A stretch of DNA of 64,000 bases from Nitrospira sp. MA-1 (GCA_032139905.1 JAQJDB010000007.1:434001-498000); one strand, 5' to 3'. Numbered from the stretch's first letter, positions 10,401 to 18,970 are shown. The notes: generated by a model not told the origin, from the sequence alone. Made by a program: numbers and translations.

Positions 10401-11601
10401 CGAAGCACAATTGCAGTCCATAAAGGATTCACTGGAAGGCCGCGTGGCGGAACGGACGGGGGCGCTCCTACGGCACCAACACCGTATTCGGAACCTTGCT
10501 TCAGAGTTACTCCTGACCGAACAACGGGAACGTCGCCGGATTTCGAACGAATTGCACGATTATTTAGCCCAGTTGTTGGTTGTCGGAAAAATCAAAGTCA
10601 GTCAGTTGCAGCAAAGCGGTGTGTCGGAAGAGCAGTCTCTCTTGATCAAAGAGGTGGAGGAATCACTGGATGAGGCGTTAACCTATACGCGCGATCTCAT
10701 GGCACAGATCAGCCCACCCGTTTTGTATGAATACGGACTTCTGGCGGCCCTTCGATGGTTAGCGGAGAAGATGACCCGATATGAGCTGCATGTCACGGTC
10801 ACCGCTCATCCTGATGACGAGTCTATTCACCTGCCCGAATCAACGGGGGTTATTCTGTATCAGGTTGTGAGAGAACTTCTTTTTAATGTGGTTAAACATG
10901 CCAAAACCGGAGAAGCCAGGGTTGAGATGACCCGTGACTCGCCTGATGTCATCGGTATTGAAGTGACAGACCGCGGATGTGGCTTCGATCTTGATTCTAC
11001 CTTTGAAAAAATTGGCAAATCTCCGAAATTCGGTCTTCTGAATATGCAGGAGCGCCTGGAGGGTTTGGGAGGACAATGTGAGATTTATTCGAAAAAAGGG
11101 GAGGGCACCCGTGTCAGGATCACCATTCCCCTTTACACCCGTTTTATGGCAGACCCCGAGGCAGACCCCGAGACCCACAACCATTCCGAATTTTCTCCAA
11201 CTGACGTTGAGAAATCCGGCGACCTCATTCGTGTCATTCTTGCTGACGATCATCCAATATTGCGGGAAGGGTTGGCCACCCTGTTGAATGCCTGTCCCTA
11301 TATACAGGTGGTCGGAGAAGCCGAGAATGGTCAAAAGGTTGTCGAGCTTGTTCAGATGCTCCATCCTGATGTGGTTGTGATGGATATCAATATGCCGGTG
11401 ATGAACGGCATCGAAGCCACCCGTCGCATCAAAGCCAGCCACCCGTCAATCTATATCATCGGGTTGTCAATGCATGGAGATCAAATTGTGATGAAGAACT
11501 TTTCTGAGGCTGGAGGGGACGAATATGTAACCAAAGGGGATTCCTTTAATTCCTTTGCCGAAGTCATTCGATCCAGTCAAAAGAACCATAGCTCTTCCTG
11601 A
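7462..11601 (+). CDS. CheB-CheR-PAS-GAF-histidine kinase-receiver fusion
   Basis: From the GTG at 7462 this is 1379 residues, but the true protein probably begins at 7217 through a frameshift. It contains a CheB methylesterase domain (catalytic His12 in LVQHL and Asp104 in GAGSDGTNG; the catalytic Ser is encoded upstream of 7462), a CheR methyltransferase (SAM motif IWVAGCSTGEE near 280), and a long Glu/Asn-rich coiled coil (about 610-690, repeating N-E-E-L). A PAS domain, a GAF domain (about 820-975), a HisKA_3 core with H1032 (NELHDYLAQLL), HATPase, and a C-terminal receiver (D1308) follow. CheB/CheR fusions to kinases are known in many bacteria, usually outside flagellar chemotaxis. No chemoreceptor or flagellar gene is nearby, so a signalling role other than chemotaxis is inferred. 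Confidence 0.88.
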   Translation: MNTGMGFVLVQHLAPDHDSLIPELLGKHSSIPVQAVADQTRVKPNHVYVIPPNADLTIEGGLLRLVPPVQPHGHRTPIDRFFMSLAEDQGPYAIGLIFSGAGSDGTNGVRALKEYGGMSIAQSAETAKFNSMPKSAILTGLVDHILTIEEMPETLMKYGMYLSGLREGKGLDHLGEETLKRLDTICTLLRRHTGHDFRQYRSSTISRRVQRRMQIFHMDSVTQYLERLRENPDEIQQLFKDLLIGVTQFFRDLEAFDALDRDIIPKIGHIKGSGESLRIWVAGCSTGEEVYSLAMLMHEYLYREHLDLSVQIFATDIDEQALDTARQGRYPEKIAEHVTAERLSRFFEKDGSSYRVVKAIRDVCVFSLHNIVADPPFSRMDLISCRNLLIYMDSDLQYQILSLFHYSLNRGGYLLLGSSEHAAGHSKFFRSVNKRHRIFQAKEIMHQIPFDLPLRGPKEDTSGQKPAFHHHPEKNFEFFDRLIRQEYGPPAVLIDRESHVQYISGQTRDYLELPSGSLSINLIQLVRPELRIALRSGIFQAMKTGKEIVQEHIQFSKDKVIQSVDVIVRPIVNSKEKPEWLMVVFRERGPIATSPTEPKSPRKRSNDHPRIIRELEQENNSIRDHLQSAVEELEASNQDLKTSNEELLSVNEELQSANEELQTSKEEMQSINEELGTVNAQLVSKVEELDQSHADVENLFLTSDIATLFLDSKLAIKHFTPAVQKIFRFRDIDLGRPVSELAAFLEDETLVPDIQEVIRTSMVKETERPLGKDSRIYLSRMIPFRTQDNLLEGVVLTFVDITRIRKAEIQVADFSRRHNAIEVVAAFGRLALQERDLAKVMDECVRLLSRTLSVELVKVLELLPGKQSLLLRAGVGWNDGIVGHAVVGAGRESQAGYALLSGAPVVVADLSQETRFSDPALLSNHHVVSGMSCLIRDHEGVPHGVLGVHSTSKRSFTEEDVIFLQAMANILAYAVYRTGVEAQLQSIKDSLEGRVAERTGALLRHQHRIRNLASELLLTEQRERRRISNELHDYLAQLLVVGKIKVSQLQQSGVSEEQSLLIKEVEESLDEALTYTRDLMAQISPPVLYEYGLLAALRWLAEKMTRYELHVTVTAHPDDESIHLPESTGVILYQVVRELLFNVVKHAKTGEARVEMTRDSPDVIGIEVTDRGCGFDLDSTFEKIGKSPKFGLLNMQERLEGLGGQCEIYSKKGEGTRVRITIPLYTRFMADPEADPETHNHSEFSPTDVEKSGDLIRVILADDHPILREGLATLLNACPYIQVVGEAENGQKVVELVQMLHPDVVVMDINMPVMNGIEATRRIKASHPSIYIIGLSMHGDQIVMKNFSEAGGDEYVTKGDSFNSFAEVIRSSQKNHSSS

Positions 11602-12152
11602 AAGCCTCACACCTGGCTTCCTCATTTCCCCTTCGGTGTTCCACAGCCATGCTGAGATGAAGACGAAGCATCAGACAAAGCCATGGTCCCGTCGAACCGG
11701 GCACAGATCCTTCGCTTCTTTCAGAATGACAATGAGAGGAGCTGGGGACGCAGTGGTCTGGGAAATCAGGAATAAAATATAACCAGTCAGTAAAAGAGCT
11801 TCCGCCTTCGGTTTCACCTCTCAATCCAGTATGACAGAGTCACAGAGGGTGAGTGTTTTATTGGTTGGTTCCCCTCTTTCAGGCATGGGGTGCGTATATC
11901 ACTAGTCCAGTAAAACCCACCAGATTGTCATTCTGAACGATAGCGAAGAATTAATGTCCAGCTCGAAAGGCTCCAACGCTCAGCGAGATACATTGTGGAA
12001 TTTATCCTGAGCGTCCGATTGACAGAGAGTGACCTCCCTCGTGGCAGATTATGGTGCAACATCCCTCCGAGGCCCTGTTTCCGGATCTGCCGAATAATTT
12101 GTTGACTCTCTCTCGTTTGGGCATCCATCCCCAGTTGGTAGAATGAAAATGG
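11602..12152. other. Gene-poor intergenic region with dispersed repeat
   Basis: No supported gene is seen. The stretch holds two inverted copies of a short repeat (11706-11733 and 11924-11951). It ends at the terminator of the minus-strand gene. Confidence 0.5.
11706..11951. repeat. Inverted pair of a short dispersed repeat
   Basis: The core CTTCGCT-(5 to 7 nt)-TTCAGAATGACAAT occurs at 11710-11733 on the plus strand and at 11924-11950 on the minus strand, about 190 bp apart. Similar ATCCTTCGCT...CAGGATGACA repeats are common between genes in many bacteria. Only these two copies were noticed in the window. Confidence 0.5.
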
Positions 12153-12187
12153 CAAAAAAAAGCCGGCTGAATCCGCCGGCTTTTTTC
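12153..12187 (-). terminator. Rho-independent terminator, probably bidirectional
   Basis: AGCCGGC (12161-12167) pairs with GCCGGCT (12175-12181) around a 7-nt loop, with A8 on one side and T6 on the other. It sits 15 bp after the stop of the minus-strand gene at 12202-12591. Confidence 0.85.
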
Positions 12188-12201
12188 CCTGACTCTAAAG
12201 C

Positions 12202-12591
12202 TTAGTTCATGTCATTTGCTTTTTTCAGCATGACTGCGTGACCTTGCGGGGTGACCTCGGCTTTAATCTTGTCTCCCTCTATTAATTTTCCGGACTTTTC
12301 CGTGGATTCGTCCACATGCAATTGCACTTCTTTGCCTGTTGAATCTTTAACGGTATACAGATCCCCTTCGACAGTAAGAATTTCACCTGTAATCTCGGAC
12401 CCCATAATGTTCCCTTGGGCGGATCCCATGGAGCTTTCGGAATGCTCAGGTCCGGGCTGGTTCGTGGGATCCGTGTTTGTGCCATGGTGTAATTCTGGTT
12501 CGTTCATGCTCTCCGGAGGCATTCCCATGGCGGCCGTAGATAAAAGACCGAAGCAGGCAAGGGTTAAAATTGAATTTCGCATTATTGTCAT
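12202..12591 (-). CDS. Small exported hypothetical protein
   Basis: The 129-residue protein has a signal peptide (MTIMRNSILTLACFGLLSTAAMG), a polar Met/Pro/His-rich linker, and a C-terminal beta-rich part (GEILTVEGDLYTVKDSTGKE...). The C-terminal part resembles the small OB-like domains seen in short periplasmic proteins of this phylum. No catalytic residues are evident. AAGGAGG lies seven bases before the ATG and a strong terminator follows the stop, so it is a single-gene transcript. Function is unknown. Confidence 0.7.
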   Translation of the reverse strand: MTIMRNSILTLACFGLLSTAAMGMPPESMNEPELHHGTNTDPTNQPGPEHSESSMGSAQGNIMGSEITGEILTVEGDLYTVKDSTGKEVQLHVDESTEKSGKLIEGDKIKAEVTPQGHAVMLKKANDMN

Positions 12592-12842
12592 TGAAGCACC
12601 TCCTTGTTGTGAATAAACGGGAATTCATTAAAATGACCGGCTGTCCTTCTTCTTTACCTCTTATAGAGATTTCGCCGACCTGTGCATTAGACATACAGGG
12701 ACACCTGGGTCATAATATTTAGAAGTACCAGCTGGATGGGAGAAAAGGCGATGGACAAAATCCGGTAATCTCACTCAAAAATATATGAAGTTCTGAGAGC
12801 TCTCAATTTCCTCTCATCATAACTCACAGATTCCCGGGACCC

Positions 12843-14354
12843 ATGAATCAACACCCTCCCGACAATATGTCCTTATCCGTTCAATTCAGAAATGCTGGGC
12901 TATTCTTGGTGATCTTCTTGTGGGCCTGGATGGGCTCCGAAACCATCTGGGCATCAGAACGCAGTGACATTTACCTTCAGTCCCGCTCGAGTGCGGTTCT
13001 TCTGGTTTCTGTAGACCGGGAGACCAAATCACTGTCTTTTGGGACGGGTTTTTTTATGAGTCAGGATGGACATATTCTGACCAACGCCCATGTCCTGATC
13101 TCATCCGCCAAATTGCTTGTCTATGTCCCTGATCAGGGGGTGTTTACTGATGCGAAAATCGTCACCATCGACCAGGATGCCGACCTGGCCGTTCTTCATC
13201 TTCCCCAGGGTCATGACCGGGCCTTATCTCTTTTCGGAACCTTGGCCGAAGATGGCGCAGAGGGTCTCGCTGTGGGATTTCCTCGGGTCATAGACACGTT
13301 GCAAATGGGGTTGATGCTCCATGGCACAGTGAAACCGGTAAATGTCAGTGGGTTGACCATGGGCCGTTCAAGGACACAGGGCCGAACCATGCCTTTTCTT
13401 CAAGTCTCTGGCGTCCTTCACGCAGGAACCAGCGGTGGTCCGATTGTTGATGCGGTGAGTGGCCAGGTCTTGGGGATCGTCGTTCATTCGGTTCCGTATA
13501 TTGGTCAGGCTACGGACAGGAAGGGCTCATTGATCGGGAGTGTTCAGCTCAGGGCCGATATGAGCTATGCCATTCCTTCTACGTTCATTCGGCAATGGTT
13601 GGCGGATCAGCATATTCCTTATGAAATGTCCCCGTCTCAGGTCGCCAGTTCCTCTTCTTCCGGGTCGCCTGGCCGCTTACCGGTAGATCCTCAAATATTA
13701 GGGATGGGGTTCTTTCTCACGGGTCATCTGATGCAGACGATTGCGGGGACCTTGAACGATGAACCCGAGTTTATGGAACTTGCCGTCAACCATTACGAAA
13801 AAGCGCTCGAAATTATTCCTGGGAATATGGTTATCCTCAAAAACATGGCTCTGGGCTATGGCGCATTGCACCGGTATAAGGATGCCTTGCATATCTATGA
13901 AGGCCTTCTTCAACAATTGCCGGCCGATCCTTTTATTTTGACCGAAACGGCCAAAACTTTGAAATTACTTCACTATGACGACCGAGCCATGATGATGTAT
14001 CGAACTGTCCTGGATCATGAGTCGTGTCATCTTGATGCCCTCAATAAGCTTGGCAGTCTGTATTTCAGTCATCAGGAATATGAAAAGGCAGTTCCCACAT
14101 TTCGACAGGCCGTGAAGTGCGAGCCTTCATCTGCGTATGCCTGGTTTTATCTCGGTGAATCGATGACCCGTTCCGGCTTGGTGGAGGAAGCTCATGCTGC
14201 CTGGAAGGAATCATTGGAGCGGGTTGTCATTCAGAATTCTCAGGAGAAAGAGTTGTTTAATCTCATGCGCGAGCGGGCTGTGAGTGGGCCTGCGATCCTC
14301 TCCCATGCCTCTCCGGTCGAGGCCATCAGCAGCCCGCAAGTTGTCTCCCGGTAA
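12843..14354 (+). CDS. Exported trypsin-like serine protease with TPR repeats
   Basis: A hydrophobic N-terminal segment (about 17-37) directs export or anchoring. The S1C/DegP-like trypsin fold follows with the full catalytic triad: H83 (LTNAHVL), D114 (DADLAVLHL) and S197 (GTSGGPIV). No PDZ domain is seen. From about residue 285 the chain has tetratricopeptide repeats (NHYEKALEIIPGN, DALHIYEGLLQQLP, EKAVPTFRQAVKCEPSS). HtrA proteases normally have PDZ domains for substrate recognition, so TPRs may take that role here. It is likely periplasmic protein quality control; the substrate is unknown. Confidence 0.85.
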   Translation: MNQHPPDNMSLSVQFRNAGLFLVIFLWAWMGSETIWASERSDIYLQSRSSAVLLVSVDRETKSLSFGTGFFMSQDGHILTNAHVLISSAKLLVYVPDQGVFTDAKIVTIDQDADLAVLHLPQGHDRALSLFGTLAEDGAEGLAVGFPRVIDTLQMGLMLHGTVKPVNVSGLTMGRSRTQGRTMPFLQVSGVLHAGTSGGPIVDAVSGQVLGIVVHSVPYIGQATDRKGSLIGSVQLRADMSYAIPSTFIRQWLADQHIPYEMSPSQVASSSSSGSPGRLPVDPQILGMGFFLTGHLMQTIAGTLNDEPEFMELAVNHYEKALEIIPGNMVILKNMALGYGALHRYKDALHIYEGLLQQLPADPFILTETAKTLKLLHYDDRAMMMYRTVLDHESCHLDALNKLGSLYFSHQEYEKAVPTFRQAVKCEPSSAYAWFYLGESMTRSGLVEEAHAAWKESLERVVIQNSQEKELFNLMRERAVSGPAILSHASPVEAISSPQVVSR

Positions 14355-15002
14355 GACGCGGATTCTATCCTTCTTTTCTTCTTTCCCCGAATTTTTTTAA
14401 ATCGTTTTCACTCCCCTGGTGGATGTTTGTTTCGTCGATGCCTTCAAGGTCTCAGTGGTGCCTGAGCCGTGCATCCTTGTCATGGGAATGTTGAATAGTA
14501 CTAGTTTCCAAGGGGATATAGACCCACAGGCACGTTGCCTATCAGAGGCCTCGGGGCAGTTCAAAAAATTTCGTCCAGTCCTGCCTTGAGTCATATCGAA
14601 GAGAAGGCCGCAGGCATTGTTGCGCGCAGAGCATACTTCCAGTAAAGGAGCAGGGAAAAATGGCGACCTGCCTGCGCGCTTGCGCGTCGAAGCGCTTCAG
14701 CGCGTAGACGCGAAGCCACTTTCAGCTTTCGTCCCTACTTCGGCGAGGAAGAACCGGGGAAGGCAGGGAACGCCGCTGGCGGTCTTTTTCCACCAGCCTG
14801 TAATGGGCGCGATGAAATCCTTGTGGTGTGGGTTACTCTTTCGCCTCCTTATTCAGTTCTTTCACCTTCCTTTCAAAAATATTCAAGGGACCTTCCCCAC
14901 TAGACCAAGGGTTTTCAGTAGTAGTGGCTTGCAGGGTGAGAATTTAGAGTCAGAGCATGATTATCAATTCTCAACCTTTTATGAAGTTATGAAGGAGGCG
15001 GT
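14355..15002. other. Long intergenic region with palindromic GC block
   Basis: No gene is supported. A GC-rich block at 14671-14716 is dense in palindromes (GAAGCGCTTC at 14689-14698; CGCGTC 14683-14688 with GACGCG 14707-14712). A frame across 14617-15015 is open but has low-complexity, unrecognisable content and overlaps the next gene's ribosome site, so it is not called. Confidence 0.4.
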
Positions 15003-15308
15003 ATGCAAACGTTGACTTTAGAAGCCATGCGAACTGATCACCCCGATGTATTCCCTCAATTGATGAAACAAATGCAGCAATCACATTGTTCGCGGTGTGG
15101 AGGAACGATGATTGAGGAGACGTGTATGGATATTTTCTCCGATTATGAGGATTTCCAGTTTCAGGCCAAGCACTGTATTCAATGTGGTGACGTGATAGAT
15201 CCTTTCATCCTCCTGAACCGGTTGTTGAAAAATCAAACCGAAACTCCTGCCTTGAACTCATTTCCTCAGGCGCGTCCTCGTGGAAATGGGTTGGTCATGA
15301 CCGCGTAA
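15003..15308 (+). CDS. Small zinc-ribbon-like hypothetical protein
   Basis: This 101-residue protein holds two CxxC pairs (CSRCGG near 29 and CIQCGD near 58), an arrangement that suggests a single structural zinc ribbon. The N-terminus is short and helical and the C-terminus is polar. A strong GAAGGAGG precedes the ATG. It has no signal peptide, so it is cytoplasmic. Similar small CxxC proteins occur as uncharacterised genes; the partner and role are unknown. Confidence 0.65.
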   Translation: MQTLTLEAMRTDHPDVFPQLMKQMQQSHCSRCGGTMIEETCMDIFSDYEDFQFQAKHCIQCGDVIDPFILLNRLLKNQTETPALNSFPQARPRGNGLVMTA

Positions 15309-15419
15309 AAAGATGAATACTCTCGATAAGGCCGGGAAGTTGGTAAGGATTCACTGTTCTATCGAGAGATACGTTCAGGATCCCAGGGCAACGAAGGGTC
15401 CGATGGAGGGATTCATATC

Positions 15420-15800
15420 ATGAGAAACAACAAATTCTGTTTTCACTGGATTTTCGGATTCGTATTCTGTCTCCTCTTTGGGGGAAACGGGATGGCTGCA
15501 GATATGCCGAATGAACCTGGTGAAGCCAATCTTATTCATGAAGACGTGAATATCATTACGGGATTGTATATCCGGGAATACTCCTTGAAGGGAGATGAGA
15601 TCGTCGATTATAAAACGGCCCGCCAAATTATTTTTTTTGAAAATAACAAATTTTGGAATACGGTAATTGAAACCGTTGAATGGCCATTATTTTATTGGAT
15701 AGACGAGAATCGAGATGGGGTTTTCGATCACTTTGTCGATCAGAGGGTAGAAGGGAAACGAGAATATATTATCCCGTATTTGCCGGTTTCGGGGAATTAG
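15420..15800 (+). CDS. Exported hypothetical protein
   Basis: The 126-residue protein has a signal peptide (FCFHWIFGFVFCLLFGGNGMAA). The mature part contains an acidic segment DENRDGVFDHFVD that resembles a single calcium-binding loop; this is a resemblance only. The stop is three bases before the next ATG, so it is translationally linked to the secreted Lon-like protein and may work with it. GGAGG lies ten bases before the start. Confidence 0.65.
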   Translation: MRNNKFCFHWIFGFVFCLLFGGNGMAADMPNEPGEANLIHEDVNIITGLYIREYSLKGDEIVDYKTARQIIFFENNKFWNTVIETVEWPLFYWIDENRDGVFDHFVDQRVEGKREYIIPYLPVSGN

Positions 15801-15803
15801 CCA

Positions 15804-16523
15804 ATGAAACAGTTTCTACGGATAGCTCTTATCTTCAGGGTTTTGGCATGGGCGATTCCGGTTGTCTGGTTCTGCTCTTTACCTCGTCCCGCCGAGGCCG
15901 CACCGTCGTTTTGGCAGCAACAAACCGTGACATTTCTGGGAACCACGCTGAACCAGCATCATCAGCCCAAAGGAATTGTGGGAAAACTTGAAATCGCGTT
16001 CCGCAAACAGGAAGGTCAGGAAGTGTTGAATGTGTCCTTTTCCAGCGGACCGGGAAAATTTTCGCCTTTTACTCAGGTGGCTATTCAATCAGGAATTATG
16101 GCTGCAGCTCGTGTTGCGGGCCTGGATCCAAAGACCTGGGATATATTTTTAAAATTTCCCAATCCAGGTGTGACGATATACGGCGATAGTCTGACAGCAA
16201 TGGTGAGTCTGGTGGTTCTAGCCATGGCCAACGATAACACCATCCTCCTGAGCCGAGTGATGACCGGGAAAGTGACCCGTGATGGACATATTGGGGCGGT
16301 CGGAGGGATACCTTTGAAAATCCAGGCTGCCTATGCGGAACATATCCGAAGAGTGATTATTCCTGAAGAGCGTTTACCTGAGGACAATGATTGGCAGACC
16401 CCTTTTCTGATGCAGATTTCTCCTGTTAATACGGTATTTCAAGCCTATCAGATTTTGACGGGGGCGAACCTACCCAACGTCGAAAAAGCAGGCGGACGGA
16501 TGACGAAGAATGAAAACGAGTAG
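15804..16523 (+). CDS. Exported Lon-like (S16) protease-domain protein
   Basis: The 239-residue protein begins with a hydrophobic signal segment ending near AEAAP (residues 6-33). Residues about 95-225 match the Lon protease proteolytic domain. MTGKVTRDGHIGAVGG aligns with the Lon MTGEITLRGxVLPIGG motif, and RRVIIPEE matches the segment after it. The catalytic dyad is kept at exactly the Lon spacing of 43 residues: S129 (in GDSLT, where Lon has GPSAG) and K172 (PLKIQAA). There is no AAA+ ATPase and no PDZ domain. A secreted, ATP-independent S16 peptidase or a peptide-binding relative is inferred. It is paired with the gene at 15420. Confidence 0.75.
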   Translation: MKQFLRIALIFRVLAWAIPVVWFCSLPRPAEAAPSFWQQQTVTFLGTTLNQHHQPKGIVGKLEIAFRKQEGQEVLNVSFSSGPGKFSPFTQVAIQSGIMAAARVAGLDPKTWDIFLKFPNPGVTIYGDSLTAMVSLVVLAMANDNTILLSRVMTGKVTRDGHIGAVGGIPLKIQAAYAEHIRRVIIPEERLPEDNDWQTPFLMQISPVNTVFQAYQILTGANLPNVEKAGGRMTKNENE

Positions 16524-16533
16524 GAGAGAAAGG

Positions 16534-18516
16534 TTAGACGGGCTTTTTCTGTTGCCAGGATTTTCTGACCATGGTGACTAAGCTTTCGGCCGGTCCTCCT
16601 TTCGTGACAAAAGTCTCGGCTCCTGCCTCTTGGAACCATCGGGCCACATCCGGAGTGTCGTAAACAGATAATCCGATAATCACAGTTTCAGGAATGGCTT
16701 CTTTAATCCTTCTGGTCGCTTCCAGACCGTCCATATTGGGCATATGAAGATCCATCACGATGACGTCAGGGCGAAGGGATTCACACAGGGTCATGGCTTG
16801 TACCCCGTCTTCTGCCTCTCCCACGACTTCGAAGTCCAACTGAGAGTTCAGGATATGACAAAACCCCTCACGAACCATCTTGTGATCGTCCACGAGAAGA
16901 ATTCGAATTTTCTCTGAATGAGAACGGAGGGAAGGTATCTTCTCGACCGCTCGCACTGTTGTTGGACGAGCAGTATGTGGTCGGAACTCCTCGATGCCCT
17001 TTTCTACCGGAATACGCAGGAGGACATGAGTCCCTTTCTGCAGGGTCGAATTGAGCACCATTTCTCCGCCGAGGGCTTCCAATCGTTCCCGGATGCTAAA
17101 GAGTCCAAAATTGGTTGGTGATTGCTCATTTCTGTCTTCGGCACTGTCTATAAAACCGCAGCCAAAATCTTCCACCTCGATCATCAGGTGGTGGTCCTGT
17201 TGAATGGCCAGGTTCACCGTCACTTCATTGACTCCGGAATGCTTGAGTACGTTATATAATAATTCACGAACCGATTGGAAGATGAGGACAGCCTGATCTT
17301 CCGGAAGGTTCAACGATAAATTTGCGCCGTTGACGTTGACGGTCAACCCCTGCTTCCTCATTTCAGATCCCAACCAGACGAGAGCTGCATAGAGTCCAAA
17401 TTCATAGAGACAGGTCGGACTGAGTTGGCTGACGAGTGTCCGCGTATAGGTCAAGGATTGGTCCAAGAGAGCATCCGCCTCCTGGATCACCTTTACGAGG
17501 CTTTCCGTATCGGTGAGCGATTGACCCTGACCTAATTTCAGTCGGCACACGACAAGGAGTTGTGCCAGATAATCATGAAGATCCGAAGCCAACCGACGTC
17601 GTTCGCGTTGTTCGGTGACTGTGAGATCTGAAGCCATGGCTCGTAAGCGCTCCTGGTTGCGAGTGAGTTCCTGGGTTCGTTGGATTACGCGTTCTTCCAG
17701 GGTGCGATTGAGTTCGGCTAATTTGTCCCTGGCATCTTTTTGCGCGCTTTTGTCCCGAACCACTTTGGCGAATCCAATGAGGTGGTCCGTTGAGTCGCGT
17801 ATGGCTGTCACTGCCCCGCTGGCCCAGAATCGCGACCCATCAGCTCGAACCAGCCAATTATCATCGTCCCCCTTTTCTACTGCCTCGGCCCTCAGGAGTT
17901 CGTTTTCCGGACGACCGTTGCGTTTGTCCTCATCGGTAAATAGCATAGAAAAATGTTTATGCAAGGCGGCGTCTTCCGGATAACCGAAGAGCCGCTCCGC
18001 TCCTGAATTCCAATGAGTAATGTTCCCGTGCAAGTCAAGCATGACAAAGGCCAAACCGGTGGCTCCATCCACAAATAACCGGTATTTTCTTTCGCTATCG
18101 CGGCGAATCCGGTCGTTCTTTTCCCGTTCTATGGCATAGTGCAGAATTCGGGAAAGTAGCACGGCATTCATGGAAGATTTCGGAACATAGTCCTGTGCCC
18201 CTAATTTGATCGCTTCAAGGGCTAAGGGTTCATCCTCATGCACGGTTAACACGACGAGTGGAATTACCGAGTTTGCCGACCGGATTCGTTTTAATGTTTC
18301 AAGGCCGTTGGTTTCGGGCAGGTTTAAATCAAGAAGGATGACGTCAAACGACGTGTTTTGAAGGGTTGTCAGAGCTTCGTTGAGTGTCGATGCGCGCGTC
18401 ATATAAAAAGGAGACATGCCGGAGGCATCCTTCAGCCGTTCCCGCACTAATTCCGCGTCAGCAGGATTGTCTTCCACGAGCAGGATGGAATGGGTTGGAG
18501 AATGAAGATCGCTCAT
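16534..18516 (-). CDS. Receiver-PAS-HisKA_3 kinase-receiver hybrid
   Basis: The 660-residue cytoplasmic protein has a receiver (about 8-128, Asp in VILLDLNLP), a PAS domain (145-260), a coiled coil, a HisKA_3 core (ERRRLASDLHDYLAQLL, about 300-320), HATPase (about 415-510) and a second receiver (about 540-655, Asp in VIVMDLHMP). It is the last gene of a three-gene minus-strand operon: its ATG overlaps the stop of the CheY-like gene by four bases (ATGA). The N-terminal receiver suggests it is controlled by an upstream kinase, most simply the membrane kinase at 18971. Confidence 0.9.
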   Translation of the reverse strand: MSDLHSPTHSILLVEDNPADAELVRERLKDASGMSPFYMTRASTLNEALTTLQNTSFDVILLDLNLPETNGLETLKRIRSANSVIPLVVLTVHEDEPLALEAIKLGAQDYVPKSSMNAVLLSRILHYAIEREKNDRIRRDSERKYRLFVDGATGLAFVMLDLHGNITHWNSGAERLFGYPEDAALHKHFSMLFTDEDKRNGRPENELLRAEAVEKGDDDNWLVRADGSRFWASGAVTAIRDSTDHLIGFAKVVRDKSAQKDARDKLAELNRTLEERVIQRTQELTRNQERLRAMASDLTVTEQRERRRLASDLHDYLAQLLVVCRLKLGQGQSLTDTESLVKVIQEADALLDQSLTYTRTLVSQLSPTCLYEFGLYAALVWLGSEMRKQGLTVNVNGANLSLNLPEDQAVLIFQSVRELLYNVLKHSGVNEVTVNLAIQQDHHLMIEVEDFGCGFIDSAEDRNEQSPTNFGLFSIRERLEALGGEMVLNSTLQKGTHVLLRIPVEKGIEEFRPHTARPTTVRAVEKIPSLRSHSEKIRILLVDDHKMVREGFCHILNSQLDFEVVGEAEDGVQAMTLCESLRPDVIVMDLHMPNMDGLEATRRIKEAIPETVIIGLSVYDTPDVARWFQEAGAETFVTKGGPAESLVTMVRKSWQQKKPV

Positions 18517-18956
18517 AACTCTGGTACTTTTGGAGGAAGTTTCACTACGGAGAGCCAGAAACTTTCGAGGGATTGAATCATTTTGATGAATCGCAGAACA
18601 TCGATGGGTTTGACCAGATAGGCATTAGCATGAAGATTGTAACTACGCAACACGTCTCCTTCGTCCTCGGAGGTGGTCAGCACGACTACGGGAATTGTGC
18701 GCGTGTGGGGATCAGATTTAATTTCCTTCAGAATCTCTCTCCCGTCCTTCTTCGGAAGGTTTAAGTCTAACAGAATAAGGTCCGGTCGGGGAGCATCCTG
18801 AAAGGGGGCTGTCTGTCGAATGAAGGACATGGCACTGACCCCGTCTTGAGCGACATGAATGGTATTATGGAGGCGCGCTGCCTGAAAGGCTTCCTGGGTC
18901 AGGCGGATATCAGCCGGATTATCTTCTATTAACAAAATTTCAATAGGATTTTGCAT
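18513..18956 (-). CDS. CheY/Rcp1-like response regulator
   Basis: This single receiver domain of 147 residues has phospho-acceptor Asp in LILLDLNLPKKDG and Lys in AYLVKPID. The sequence type is that of Rcp1-like regulators, which are usually partners of phytochrome-like HisKA kinases. It lies 14 bp after the PAS kinase of exactly that HisKA class and overlaps the next hybrid kinase by four bases. A phosphate path from membrane kinase to this receiver is likely; the role of the third gene is less certain. Confidence 0.9.
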   Translation of the reverse strand: MQNPIEILLIEDNPADIRLTQEAFQAARLHNTIHVAQDGVSAMSFIRQTAPFQDAPRPDLILLDLNLPKKDGREILKEIKSDPHTRTIPVVVLTTSEDEGDVLRSYNLHANAYLVKPIDVLRFIKMIQSLESFWLSVVKLPPKVPEL

Positions 18957-18970
18957 GAAAAATCTCCGGT

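Noticed and set aside
11928-12155. Minus-strand frame of 75 codons
   Set aside because: It runs through a dispersed repeat and into the terminator at 12153; no start signal.
14617-15015. Open plus-strand frame of 132 codons
   Set aside because: Low-complexity and palindromic content, no family, and it runs over the ribosome site of the zinc-ribbon-like gene at 15003.
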